A stretch of 64,000 nt of DNA from a virus. Numbering within the stretch: position 1 is the first letter of the stretch; every line of letters starts with the position of its first letter. The stretch covers positions 151,769 through 215,768 of IMG/VR virus record IMGVR_UViG_3300005337_000441. One strand, written 5' to 3'. Shown here in pieces: positions 33,616-42,010 of the stretch. The translations under genes were made by a program, and so were the position numbers. A model generated the notes under the pieces. The model had not been told where the DNA came from and ran no database searches. It saw only the letters and a program-made list of their open reading frames with translations.

Positions 33616-33909
33616 ATGTCGTTGAGCAAGTTTGATGAGTTTCGGACTTACACCGTGATCGAGAACCCCTTTCTCTTTCATGGGTTTCCGAGGAAGATCA
33701 ATCACATCACCATCGCACCGGTGAAGAACTGTGGTTGCCTGATGATTGAAATGGGCTCGCCTCAATCAGGCTTGCACCACTTTCTCGTGAAGGAGGAGTT
33801 CTTGCAAGGGAAACAAGAACCGATCCACAGTGCAATCACGCACATCCGTGACCAGATGTTCCACATCCTCTCGGCTGACCCTACAAAACACATCTATCCC
33901 GTCGAGTAA
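33616..33909 (+). CDS. Small hypothetical protein, 97 aa
   Basis: ATG at 33616 (MSLSKFDEFRTYTVI) is preferred to the GTG at 33607, which abuts the previous stop. The protein is alpha/beta, with a CGC pair near residue 40, and ends HIYPVE. It sits ten bases after the 248 aa gene and seven before the 292 aa gene. Function is not recognised. Confidence 0.78.
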   Translation: MSLSKFDEFRTYTVIENPFLFHGFPRKINHITIAPVKNCGCLMIEMGSPQSGLHHFLVKEEFLQGKQEPIHSAITHIRDQMFHILSADPTKHIYPVE

Positions 33910-33915
33910 ACAACA

Positions 33916-34794
33916 ATGGCAACTCCTGAATACTTCAACATCCAGCCCGCAGATCCGCTGATGGATCGCGAGTCCTTCAGTCAGCTCATGGGACATCTGT
34001 TGCGCTGGGCTAAGGCCGAGAACTACGATCCGAGCGTGGCTGGCTTCATCGGGGCGATCGCTCCGATCTATGGCGCCGCGCAGAACAACATGAGCGTCAT
34101 CACTCATGTGACCCGGATCCTGACGGTGGTCATGACCGATCCGCGTTTCAAGGTGAAGATGACACCGGACACGCTCAGTGATCTGTTGTGCGCGCCGTTT
34201 CGGATCAAGCACATCTCCCAGAGACTGCACACGTCCAGCAACGCCGACACCTCCAGCATCACGCTGACGGTGGAAGAGTACGTCGAAGGTCTGGTCTTTC
34301 ACCTGGGTGACATGCTGCGCAACTCTCCTACGGGGCGTCTGACGGAAGAAGACTTCCGCTACCAGTTCGATCCAACGGTGCTGGCGCTCATGCGCTACGT
34401 CAAGAAAAACGGCACCAAGGACCTCACCATGCGCACGCTGGCTACGGAACTCTTCCCGGTCTACAAGTACATGATCGAGGATCTGGCGGACCTGACGCGC
34501 GTCGTCTACGATGCCTATCTCAAGGCAGTGCAAGAACCGGCCTTCGAGTTGCCTCAGATCTCGGTCAGTGAGCACCTGCTCAATGTGCTTGTGGCGCCCG
34601 TCAGCACGGGTCCGCATGGCCTGCTCGGGTTCAGCAAGCGCTACACGGACTTGCGTCCGGTGCAGGACTTCTACCTCTCCATGATCAAGACCATGCTCGG
34701 CCAGTTCTCAGTGGCCAAGGTGGATTGGTGTATGGACAACTTCAAGGACCTTCATGGGGACACCCAATCCAAGGACAAGCGCCAAGTTCAATGA
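33916..34794 (+). CDS. Hypothetical protein, 292 aa
   Basis: It starts MATPEYFNIQPADPLMDRE. The sequence is predominantly helical with evenly spaced hydrophobics and no Cys clusters, P-loop or membrane segment. The last 41 bases overlap the Xre-type gene in another frame. Its role is unknown; coupling with a regulator suggests they are expressed together. Confidence 0.8.
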   Translation: MATPEYFNIQPADPLMDRESFSQLMGHLLRWAKAENYDPSVAGFIGAIAPIYGAAQNNMSVITHVTRILTVVMTDPRFKVKMTPDTLSDLLCAPFRIKHISQRLHTSSNADTSSITLTVEEYVEGLVFHLGDMLRNSPTGRLTEEDFRYQFDPTVLALMRYVKKNGTKDLTMRTLATELFPVYKYMIEDLADLTRVVYDAYLKAVQEPAFELPQISVSEHLLNVLVAPVSTGPHGLLGFSKRYTDLRPVQDFYLSMIKTMLGQFSVAKVDWCMDNFKDLHGDTQSKDKRQVQ

Positions 34795-35104
34795 CCGCGA
34801 TGCGATTGGAGGTCTGGTGCAGGCCATCCGAGAGCACCACGGTGAGACACAAGCGCACGTCGAAAGCGCCATCGGCGTGGAACACTCCACGCTTTCGCGT
34901 ACCGAGAATGGTCAGCGTTCACTGAAGTTCACGGAAGCCTGCTACTTCTGTGACCTCTTTGGTCTGACCATTACCGAGTACACCGATCTGTTCGAAGAAC
35001 TACGCACCACCAGGACCGAGAACGAGACCTGGCGGGACGTAGCAGGCTGTATCTACCAAGCGTTTTTGCTTCGTAAGGAGTATCCGGCCGGATGCACCGA
35101 TTGA
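34754..35104 (+). CDS. Xre/Cro-type helix-turn-helix regulator, 116 aa
   Basis: Residues about 22-75 form the HTH domain: LVQAIREHHGETQAHVESA, then GVEHSTLSRTENGQ (recognition helix) and a supporting helix through FCDLFGLT. The family binds operator DNA, usually as a dimer. The C-terminal 40 residues may dimerise. It starts inside the previous gene behind AAGGA. There is no lysogeny module here, so it more likely controls phage gene timing or a host promoter. Confidence 0.85.
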   Translation: MGTPNPRTSAKFNDRDAIGGLVQAIREHHGETQAHVESAIGVEHSTLSRTENGQRSLKFTEACYFCDLFGLTITEYTDLFEELRTTRTENETWRDVAGCIYQAFLLRKEYPAGCTD

Positions 35105-35172
35105 TTCCACGGCGGTAAAAGTAGTGGCTGATCATCTGGATCAGCCACTACTCACGCAACGTGGAGTCAGTT

Positions 35173-35580
35173 ATGGAAATGAAGTACGCAGCATTGCACC
35201 GGACGAGCGCGTCACCGGCGCAACGCATCTTCTGGAACGGTATACCGTCAGAAGTCCAAGATCTTTACATGATCTCGGTCTCAGGACAGTACGTACGGGT
35301 GGTCATCGAGTTGCCTGACAGCGACGAGATGTTCTTCTCCCTCGTGCTCACCTTGGGTCGAACGCTCATGACGTTCTTTCACAAGACGCTTCGCGAAGAG
35401 GTCGAAGTGGCCATCGATGGCCGCTCACTTGAAGACGCAGCGCTTGACGCTGTGGCTTCGAGCTTTCGAGCTCTCAACCCCCTGGACACCATTTCTCTCA
35501 GAGGAGACGGTGCGTTCCTGATGTTCATTCGTCAACAAAAGGGCGCTCCGGCAGACACATGTTTTACGGACCTGCTGTAG
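35173..35580 (+). CDS. Hypothetical protein, 135 aa
   Basis: ATG at 35173 (MEMKYAALHRTSASPAQ) is placed by GGAG seven bases upstream; the GTG at 35161 and ATG at 35179 are alternatives. The protein is a soluble alpha/beta domain, with a Leu/Phe/Thr-rich middle and a conserved-looking AIDGRSLEDAALD stretch. It overlaps the next gene by 22 bases. No family is recognised. Confidence 0.78.
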   Translation: MEMKYAALHRTSASPAQRIFWNGIPSEVQDLYMISVSGQYVRVVIELPDSDEMFFSLVLTLGRTLMTFFHKTLREEVEVAIDGRSLEDAALDAVASSFRALNPLDTISLRGDGAFLMFIRQQKGAPADTCFTDLL

Positions 35581-35876
35581 CGGTATGTATTCTGTCGTTC
35601 ATTGTCTACTGTCTACTCGCCTTCATGTTCGCACAGTACGTGAGGTGTGAGATTTACAAGTACACGAACCATTCGCACTACCGCCGCCATTTCACCCCTT
35701 GGGTGAAGCGCCGCCTTCGGCTCATCTTGGTCTTGGGATTCATCCCAGGTGTCCAGTTCCTGGTGGGCTTTGGCTTCATGCTCTACGGGATCGGGTGTTT
35801 GCTCGTCAAACTCAAAGACTTCACGATCGATGTCAGCGACATGTTGAGGACACTCAAACCAAGGAAACCACTATGA
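35559..35876 (+). CDS. Two-TM membrane protein, 105 aa
   Basis: It starts MFYGPAVAVCILSFIVYCL within the end of the previous gene. Hydrophobic segments lie at about 5-24 and 53-86, the second long enough for a hairpin, with a basic loop between (RRHFTPWVKRRLR). It overlaps the next gene by ATGA. It could alter the host inner membrane during infection (superinfection exclusion, lysis control), but nothing specific is visible. Confidence 0.8.
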   Translation: MFYGPAVAVCILSFIVYCLLAFMFAQYVRCEIYKYTNHSHYRRHFTPWVKRRLRLILVLGFIPGVQFLVGFGFMLYGIGCLLVKLKDFTIDVSDMLRTLKPRKPL

Positions 35877-36244
35877 ACGAGGAAGGCGTCCCTTTCAAGC
35901 GAGGCCTGTCCTTGCGAGACGTTGTCGCACCTGAGCGTCAACACGTCCTGGATGCTCTCGCAAAAGGAGACCAGGACAACCTGGCCACCTACAGCGACGA
36001 GAACGCCAACCTCATCCTCGGCCTGGAGTATCGCTACCAGCGCATGGTGCGTCTGTGGGGTGATACTCTGCAATACAACGGCACGCTTCATGTGGATATT
36101 CGCAGAAGCCTGAACGGAGCCACTGCACAGTACACGATCTTCCGTACCAAGGGCAAGCACGACATGCTGCGTACCTACCTCGATGAATTTGAGGAAGCCA
36201 TCCGCTGCACCTACCCTGGCATGGCCTCCAAGGAAAATCTGTAA
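35873..36244 (+). CDS. Hypothetical protein, 123 aa
   Basis: It starts MNEEGVPFKRGLSLRDV at an ATGA overlap with the membrane protein gene. The frame is open further upstream to 35699 but that part is a shadow of the previous gene. The protein is charged and helical at the start, with a beta-like middle (LHVDIRRSLNGATAQYTIF), a pattern shared loosely with the small proteins at 41-47 kb. A terminator follows. Confidence 0.78.
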   Translation: MNEEGVPFKRGLSLRDVVAPERQHVLDALAKGDQDNLATYSDENANLILGLEYRYQRMVRLWGDTLQYNGTLHVDIRRSLNGATAQYTIFRTKGKHDMLRTYLDEFEEAIRCTYPGMASKENL

Positions 36245-36248
36245 ACCA

Positions 36249-36282
36249 GGGGACGGGGGTAACCTCGTCCTCTTGTACCGTC
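36249..36282 (+). terminator. Hairpin terminator plus GTACCGTC
   Basis: An 8-bp core stem (36251-36258 with 36263-36270), extendable by two weaker pairs, then TCTT and GTACCGTC (36275-36282). Confidence 0.75.
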
Positions 36283-36301
36283 AACTATTTGGGAGATCGA
36301 A

Positions 36302-36907
36302 TTGGATACCAATACCTTGTATCAACCCCATCATGATGGGGTCATGGGCTTTGATGAAGAAACCGGCCTGCAATATCTGTGCCTTCTCAACGACTTCCGA
36401 CGCTTCAGTGAGATGGTGCTCAACCGCTATGAGCAACTCAGTCGGGGACAAGTCGCATACATCGGTGTGGTCAGCTATGCCCACGCTGAGTTCGTGAAAT
36501 CCGGCACACACGGGCCACTCAGAACTGCTCTGGACAAGTTCTTCTCCTGGATACCGCAGGGGTCACTGCGCACGCAGCTGCTGCAGCTCGACCAGTACGT
36601 CAACGTGATCACACATCCCGAGTGGCGCGAGTCGACGCAGTTCGGGAACGTCCTACCGAAGCACATCAGGAGCGTCCACTTCCACTGCCACTACAGTCGT
36701 GGTGGTCAGAACTGGGACATGGACCCCGGACTCAAGATCACGATCCATGTGCAGAAAGCTGTCGGCAGCGAAAAGCTGGAACTCTTCGTCATGGAAGAGG
36801 AACGCATGATCTACGGTCCTCAATTGACCCGCTACAAGAAGGTCGAGAAAGACTTCAACGTTCGCCAGGTTGTCTTCGACTACGTCCTGAAGATCATGGG
36901 TGACTGA
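36302..36907 (+). CDS. Hypothetical protein, 201 aa, TTG start
   Basis: The likely start is TTG at 36302 (MDTNTLYQPHHDGVM), eight bases after GGGAG; the ATG at 36344 lacks a ribosome site. The protein contains a charged helical N-terminal half and a C-terminal half with a beta strand pattern (HIRSVHFHCHYSRGG, then LKITIHVQKA). The layout resembles some of the small proteins at 41-47 kb. It ends just before the bidirectional terminator. Confidence 0.75.
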   Translation: MDTNTLYQPHHDGVMGFDEETGLQYLCLLNDFRRFSEMVLNRYEQLSRGQVAYIGVVSYAHAEFVKSGTHGPLRTALDKFFSWIPQGSLRTQLLQLDQYVNVITHPEWRESTQFGNVLPKHIRSVHFHCHYSRGGQNWDMDPGLKITIHVQKAVGSEKLELFVMEEERMIYGPQLTRYKKVEKDFNVRQVVFDYVLKIMGD

Positions 36908-36913
36908 CACCGT

Positions 36914-36964
36914 GACGGCATAGACCCCCTAGGAGCTTCGCGGCTCCTAGGGGGCATGTCGTTC
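36914..36964. terminator. Bidirectional terminator with motif on both strands
   Basis: A 12-bp stem (36925-36936 with 36943-36954) with a TTCGCG loop separates the rightward 201 aa gene from the leftward helicase gene. On the plus strand it is followed by CATGTCGTTCTTTTTT. On the minus strand it is followed by TC and a perfect TATGCCGTC (36922-36914). It is the clearest evidence that the motif belongs to transcript ends. Confidence 0.9.
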
Positions 36965-36972
36965 TTTTTTGG

Positions 36973-38508
36973 CTAAGCCACTGCGAAGAGGTCATCGCTT
37001 GCGTTGGAGGGTGCCGACTTCAGTCTCGGGAAAGAGGTCTTCTCACCGCGCACGTCCGACGCGATTGGCATCTTGTACGGGAACTTGTACAGGAAGTAGC
37101 GCTTGTCTTCGTCAACGATCGTCGGGATCCGGTGCTTTTCACGGAAGACCGACAGATACGTTTCTTTGTTGTGTTTGAAGAGATGGATCAGGATGCAGCA
37201 GTCGTAGACGCGATCCAGACCCTTCGTGCGTTCCCAGTAACCGCGCTCAGCGATTTCCTTGACGAACTGATCTTCAGGTGTGCCTGCACGGATCAGGCCT
37301 TTGGCCTCCGTGGAAAGTTGGTGCGGCGTGATGAAGGCAATGCCCTTGCCAGCGCAGAAGTTGCGCACGCGCGAAAGTTGGTCCATCACGTCCGTGCCCG
37401 AGGGACCGGTGGTGATACAGCCGGTGGTCGGGAGCTTGGAGAGGTAGTCCACCATGAGCACTTCGACCGCATAGCCTTGCGCTTCGAGCTCGATGATGTA
37501 GTTGCAAAGCGACTTGTAGGTCCACTGGCTGGGATCCACCCGGCGCATCTTGATGTGGAAGCCCGTCGCTTGGAGTTTGCTCTGAACGTACTCGGCAAGT
37601 TCGTCCACCGTGAGCTTGTTGATCTCGTCGTCGGTGATCCGCTCGTGCGTCTCGTCGTGTTTGAGGTACTGGTACAGGAACTGCAGGTTCTGGACGATGT
37701 CGTCCTCGAACGAGATCCGTAGCAGCAACGGTTTCTTGTTGGGGTCAGTGGTGTGGGGTGAGTTGTACTGCGCGATCTGCGCAAAGCACGACAGCGTGAA
37801 GCCCGTCTTGTACTTGTGCTGCAACGCCCCGATCACGGTGGTCTCGACTCGGAAGCCGCCCTGCAAGGCCTCGTTCACATCCTGCCAGCCCGTCTTGTAG
37901 ATGCGAGCACCGGTGGTGCTCTTCTGGACGGCGGTGAATGCGTCGCGCAACGATTCCTTGTTACCGATGTCGATCTCACCCATGACGGCCGGATCCTTAC
38001 CGCCGCCATTGATGTGCATGGGTTCGAGCTGGGCGATCAACTCAGCAATGAACTGGTTGACGTCCTTGATGGACTCCCGCTCGAACTTGAACTTCGTGGA
38101 TGCCACGCTGAGCAAATTGCCCACCGTCTGCTCTTTGAAGTGGTTGTTGATCGAGTTGCGGATGTTGACGATGCTGCGTTTCAGAGACGCATCCGTGATG
38201 TCAGGCTCGATCCCCTGACGGATGGCTTCGTACAGCTTGTCGTCGTTTACGCAGTTGATACGGATTCGCTGAAGGAACTCCGCCTTGTCGTAAACGTGAT
38301 CTTGTGGAACAGTGCACATCTCAAGCACTGTGGCCTTCAAGGCCAGGATGACTTCACGGTCCGTATTCAGACCGATGCCCACCTCACCAACCTTGACATT
38401 TTCCAGCACAGTGCGGACAAGTTCGGTGCTGTTGTCGGAACGGTCGGCTAGCAGACTTTCTCTGTAGAGGAGTGTGATACTCTTGCAGAGCAAAAGTTTG
38501 TTGTCCAC
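36973..38508 (-). CDS. DnaB-like replicative helicase
   Basis: A 511 aa RecA-fold helicase with an N-terminal helical domain (about 1-180). The ATPase core has a P-loop position reading GALQHKYKTGFTLS (K234, T235), a catalytic Glu in RISFEDD (E268), and Walker B VEVLMVDYLSKL (D354). The usual GKT/GKS glycine is replaced by Tyr (YKT). Later TPHQLSTEAKG and YDCCILIH fit motifs H3 and H4. It unwinds DNA at the fork. It is the only complete leftward gene; it starts at GTG after AAAGG and faces a bidirectional terminator. Confidence 0.88.
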   Translation of the reverse strand: MDNKLLLCKSITLLYRESLLADRSDNSTELVRTVLENVKVGEVGIGLNTDREVILALKATVLEMCTVPQDHVYDKAEFLQRIRINCVNDDKLYEAIRQGIEPDITDASLKRSIVNIRNSINNHFKEQTVGNLLSVASTKFKFERESIKDVNQFIAELIAQLEPMHINGGGKDPAVMGEIDIGNKESLRDAFTAVQKSTTGARIYKTGWQDVNEALQGGFRVETTVIGALQHKYKTGFTLSCFAQIAQYNSPHTTDPNKKPLLLRISFEDDIVQNLQFLYQYLKHDETHERITDDEINKLTVDELAEYVQSKLQATGFHIKMRRVDPSQWTYKSLCNYIIELEAQGYAVEVLMVDYLSKLPTTGCITTGPSGTDVMDQLSRVRNFCAGKGIAFITPHQLSTEAKGLIRAGTPEDQFVKEIAERGYWERTKGLDRVYDCCILIHLFKHNKETYLSVFREKHRIPTIVDEDKRYFLYKFPYKMPIASDVRGEKTSFPRLKSAPSNASDDLFAVA

Positions 38509-38673
38509 GGTGATACCTTTAGGCTGTTATCTTTTGAGGCAACAAGCTCAGGTGGATCTGGAGTCCATCAAGAGGGTGCCGCATGTCTTCCCGCATGGGA
38601 ACCACAACATAAGTTCGACCTTCTTTTTTCTATAGGGGTTGAGCCAGAAGTTCGATTATATGAAGGGATCACG

Positions 38674-39231
38674 ATGCACCAATCGCCCAATGTGCTGCTG
38701 AAATCCATCGCAGTGCCGGGTTGGATTTATCGCGCCGTGCTGCAAGCCAAGCGCTCGGCAGCAGATCTGTCCAACTACGGCACCCTGCGCCAGTTCCTTT
38801 CCATTGACGACTTCGCTCAATGGTGGTACGTGAACAACGGCCTGAAGATCGACAACCTCTACTTCACCGACGCTGTGGGTGGTTGGCGGTTCTTCGATGG
38901 CCTCGCTTCTGCTGAAGAGCAGGAGATCCAGAACTCTGTTGCACCCTTATCAGGTTCAGAGGAAATCGCGAGTAGCGTTAAAACCAGGCTCACGCTTGAC
39001 AAGAACAGCTGGCAGGCTGCTTCCGTGCAAGATGTTGACTACGAATTTGTCCTTTTGGACAACAAAATCTATGTGATCCTTCATGAAGGATTTTTGAAAA
39101 CCTGTGAAGACCCGCAAAAGCGTTTGGCCTTCGTCCGCGACTACCTGAAGAAATGCTATTCTATGACATCGATCGCCGATGTTTCCAAGATGGCTGTCTT
39201 CACCTCCTACGTCAACCATCTCGCAAACTGA
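38674..39231 (+). CDS. Hypothetical protein upstream of capsid gene, 185 aa
   Basis: It starts MHQSPNVLLKSIAVPGW after GAAGGGA, in a 165-base divergent gap with the helicase gene; TTATATGAA at 38656 may be part of its promoter. The protein is alpha/beta with a single Cys late in the sequence. Its position 44 bases before the major capsid gene suggests a head-related or regulatory role, but no family is recognised. Confidence 0.78.
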   Translation: MHQSPNVLLKSIAVPGWIYRAVLQAKRSAADLSNYGTLRQFLSIDDFAQWWYVNNGLKIDNLYFTDAVGGWRFFDGLASAEEQEIQNSVAPLSGSEEIASSVKTRLTLDKNSWQAASVQDVDYEFVLLDNKIYVILHEGFLKTCEDPQKRLAFVRDYLKKCYSMTSIADVSKMAVFTSYVNHLAN

Positions 39232-39275
39232 TCTACTCGTTTCCCCTTTTGCATCTCCACTGATAAGGAAGCAAC

Positions 39276-41441
39276 ATGCCTCAATTGTCTTTCATCAAGA
39301 CGGCACGCTCGGGCCAAACCGCCCAGGACATCCAGAGCAACAAGCTGATCTCGGGCCTGCGTGAGCAAGTCGAAGGCGGCAAGATCGTCACGACCGCCGT
39401 GGCGCGCTCGATGATCTCGATGGAAAGCCTGTCCGACACCGCGTTCCACGAGCTGGACAACGCCGGCGGCAAGCTGCAGACCGCGCTGGAATCGATCAGC
39501 ACGAACCTGTTCGGCCAGGACTACAAGCCCACGCACGCTCAGCGCGACGCCGCCGTGATGGCTGGCCTGATGGCCGGTGACTTCGTCGGCACCCTGAAGC
39601 GCAAGCACACGGTGGACCAGGTGTCCAACGAGTCGCTGCAAGTGATCGGTTCGGCCAACGTGTCGGGCGCCCTGTCCGAGCGCAGCTTCGGCCTGGAAGC
39701 CTACGACGAGCGCGAAAACCGCAACGCCGTGGTCTACTCGATCGCCTACAACTACCAGGCCAGCCGCCAGGACGAGTTCGGCGAGACGCTGTTCCCGACG
39801 ATCACCCTGACGAACGAAAACGTCGGCTTCGGCATCACCGTCAACCTGATGATGGTCTACGACGCGATCGAGCGCAAGATCTCCGGCGCCGTGACGGACT
39901 TCAACAAGAAGAACATCATCCGCGCCGTCGCTGACCCGACGATCCTGAAGAAGGACCAGACCAAGGTCGTGCCCGTGTGGCGCACCGAGAGCCAGGCCAA
40001 CTTCTCCACGACCATCCCGCACGGCGCCGTCGTCCTGGAAGGCGAGTCCATCGACACCGCTCCTCTGGCCTTCGGCAAGAAGATCGACCTGCTGGGCCTG
40101 AGCCAGACCGACGCTCTGCTGAGCACCGGCGTGATGAACCAGACCGACAGCCTGGACCCGGCCGTCAACCTGGCTGCCGTGTACCTGACGCTCGCCAACG
40201 ACGTCATCAAGGTCAACACGAAGGACCTGGCCTACAGCAACTTCGTGGCCTCGCCGCAGGACAACTACCGCCTGCAAGCGCTGACCTTCCGCACCACCGG
40301 CATCATCCTGAACAAGGACACCACGAACCTGGACGGCACCCCGCTGACCGACCTGGCTCTGCTGGCCTCGGCTGACCTGGTCGTGCACCTGGAAATGGTC
40401 GTCAACGGCACCGTCAACATCGAAACCGGTGAACTGCAGGTCTACGGCAACCGTGTCGCGGCCTTCAAGGTCTTCGACGCCGCCACCGGCAACGAACTCG
40501 ACACCACCGTCGCGGGCAACGCCAAGACCGTGGCCGACGCCATCGCCGCCGGCGAGCTGGACAGCTTCGACCTGCTGGCCTACCGCACCAACATGAACCG
40601 CCGTCAGCTGGGCCAGCTGATCGACGTGACGAAGTTCACCCAGCTGTACAACGTGCCGCTGCGTTCGCCGATCACCTCGATGCACCCCATCAACAACGAC
40701 GGCTCGACCGACGCTTCCGACGTGCAAGCGCTGATCGCCACGACCCGCATCCGCATGAGCAACGACGCCGTCGCCGCTCTGATCTCCACCATGGAGACGC
40801 TGAGCGCTGTCGTCGACGGTCGCGTGCCTGCCGACAACGGTGGTGCCCTCACCGCCATCGGCCGCTACTACGTGGTTCCCGCCTACATGGGCGACCACAT
40901 CGACATGAACACCGCCATCGACTCCATCAAGTCGCATGAGCGTGCTGCCGACATCCAGGCCGTGCTGGTCAACCACATCCGCGACATGGCCTACCGCCTG
41001 TACCGCGACTCCGAGTACAAGGCTGCGGCCGACGCTCTGAGCGGTGGCATCAGCAAGGTTCCGACCGTCATCGTCGCCACCGACCCGGTGATCGCCCGCT
41101 ACATCAACGTGGAAGGCGAACTGCGCACGCTGTCCGGCGGCTTCGACATCCGTCTGGTCTCCACCCTGGACCGCCGCGTCCAAGGCAAGATCTTCGTGAC
41201 CTTCGGCGTGTTCGACGAGACCCGCAACGTCGCTCCGAACCCGCTGAACTTCGGCAACATGGTCTGGGCGCCGGAACTGGTGCTGTCGGCCAACATCAGC
41301 CGCAGCGGCACGAGCAAGGAAACCGTGGTCCAGCCGCGTTACCTCTTCGTGAACCACCTGCCCATCGGCGGCGTGATCACCGTGGAGAACATCCCGGCCG
41401 TGCTGAACAGCGTCGTCATCGACGTCAAGGTCACCCCGTAA
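39276..41441 (+). CDS. Major capsid protein, 721 aa
   Basis: Size, extreme C/G-ending codon bias, a dedicated strong terminator, and sequence character fit the HK97-fold capsid protein of jumbo phages. An N-terminal helical region (about 1-135) contains SISMESL- and GLEA-like sites and could be a scaffold or propeptide. The segment from FGLEAYDERENRNAVVYSI (about 144 on) begins the core, with NENVGFGITVNLMM and a late LVLSANISRSGTSKETVVQ before the C-terminus. Cleavage near LEA (about 147) by a head protease is inferred. No direct search was possible. Confidence 0.85.
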   Translation: MPQLSFIKTARSGQTAQDIQSNKLISGLREQVEGGKIVTTAVARSMISMESLSDTAFHELDNAGGKLQTALESISTNLFGQDYKPTHAQRDAAVMAGLMAGDFVGTLKRKHTVDQVSNESLQVIGSANVSGALSERSFGLEAYDERENRNAVVYSIAYNYQASRQDEFGETLFPTITLTNENVGFGITVNLMMVYDAIERKISGAVTDFNKKNIIRAVADPTILKKDQTKVVPVWRTESQANFSTTIPHGAVVLEGESIDTAPLAFGKKIDLLGLSQTDALLSTGVMNQTDSLDPAVNLAAVYLTLANDVIKVNTKDLAYSNFVASPQDNYRLQALTFRTTGIILNKDTTNLDGTPLTDLALLASADLVVHLEMVVNGTVNIETGELQVYGNRVAAFKVFDAATGNELDTTVAGNAKTVADAIAAGELDSFDLLAYRTNMNRRQLGQLIDVTKFTQLYNVPLRSPITSMHPINNDGSTDASDVQALIATTRIRMSNDAVAALISTMETLSAVVDGRVPADNGGALTAIGRYYVVPAYMGDHIDMNTAIDSIKSHERAADIQAVLVNHIRDMAYRLYRDSEYKAAADALSGGISKVPTVIVATDPVIARYINVEGELRTLSGGFDIRLVSTLDRRVQGKIFVTFGVFDETRNVAPNPLNFGNMVWAPELVLSANISRSGTSKETVVQPRYLFVNHLPIGGVITVENIPAVLNSVVIDVKVTP

Positions 41442-41479
41442 GGACCACTAGCCCTCAGCAATGGGGGCACACCAACCAG

Positions 41480-41518
41480 GAGACGGGGCCTTCGGGCTCC
41501 GTCTCTTTTTATGCCGTC
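41480..41518 (+). terminator. UUCG-loop terminator plus TATGCCGTC
   Basis: An 11-bp stem (41480-41490 with 41495-41505) with a TTCG loop, TTTTT, then TATGCCGTC (41510-41518). It ends the capsid gene; core identical to those at 6142 and 14944. Confidence 0.95.
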
Positions 41519-41535
41519 TCGATAAAAGTTCGGGA

Positions 41536-41544
41536 ACATATACT
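41536..41544 (+). promoter_or_regulatory. Class A promoter-like element
   Basis: ACATATACT, 28 bases before the first gene of the paralog array, followed by ttatTTGA. Confidence 0.6.
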
Positions 41545-41571
41545 TTATTTGAGATACAACAAGGAACAACC

Positions 41572-42000
41572 ATGAACACTGAAAGCAACATTGGCATTAT
41601 CGCCAAAGCCATTTACGCATTGGCCTACGAGCTGACCACGTGGATGAAGTTCGAAAGCCCCAAGTCCAAGAAGTTCCGCTTCGACGTGGATATCAAGTAC
41701 GAGGGTGATACACGTGAACTGCGCATCGAGCGTGATGAACAGGACACCTTCACGTTCTCTCTCTTCAACGACTCCATTGAGGTGTCCTTACGACGAGGAC
41801 GTCACGCCAGTGATACGAACGTGGTACGACAGCCTCGCTTCACTCTGATGATGTATCGCCCGACGGACGACACCGCTGTCCCGCGCTTAGCGATTCCGAA
41901 TAAGCCTGAAGAGGTGTTCCCGGACAACGTCTTCCCGTTCTTACACGTGTATGACGTGTTGGAGACTTGTGCGAAGGAAGCTCATCGTTTCCAAGTCTGA
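41572..42000 (+). CDS. Paralog array protein 1, 142 aa
   Basis: ATG at 41572 (MNTESNIGIIAKAIYAL) follows AAGGAAC; the upstream open frame lies over the terminator and is not coding. The opening IIAKAIYALAYELTTWMKF parallels the next gene (LIAAELYAIGYEITAWIHF). A beta-rich middle and a closing stretch with FPDNVFPFLHVYDVLE follow. The two proteins are clear tandem duplicates, though divergent. Function is unknown. Confidence 0.8.
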   Translation: MNTESNIGIIAKAIYALAYELTTWMKFESPKSKKFRFDVDIKYEGDTRELRIERDEQDTFTFSLFNDSIEVSLRRGRHASDTNVVRQPRFTLMMYRPTDDTAVPRLAIPNKPEEVFPDNVFPFLHVYDVLETCAKEAHRFQV

Positions 42001-42010
42001 AAGAACAACC

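Noticed and set aside
38509-38673. Clear divergent promoters between helicase and the 185 aa gene
   Set aside because: TTATATG on the plus strand and CTTATG on the minus strand hint at promoters, but neither fits the two element classes well enough to annotate.
39207-41357. A 716-codon minus-strand frame opposite the capsid gene
   Set aside because: A shadow of the highly biased capsid gene; composition is Gly/Val/His/Gln-rich with no domain pattern.
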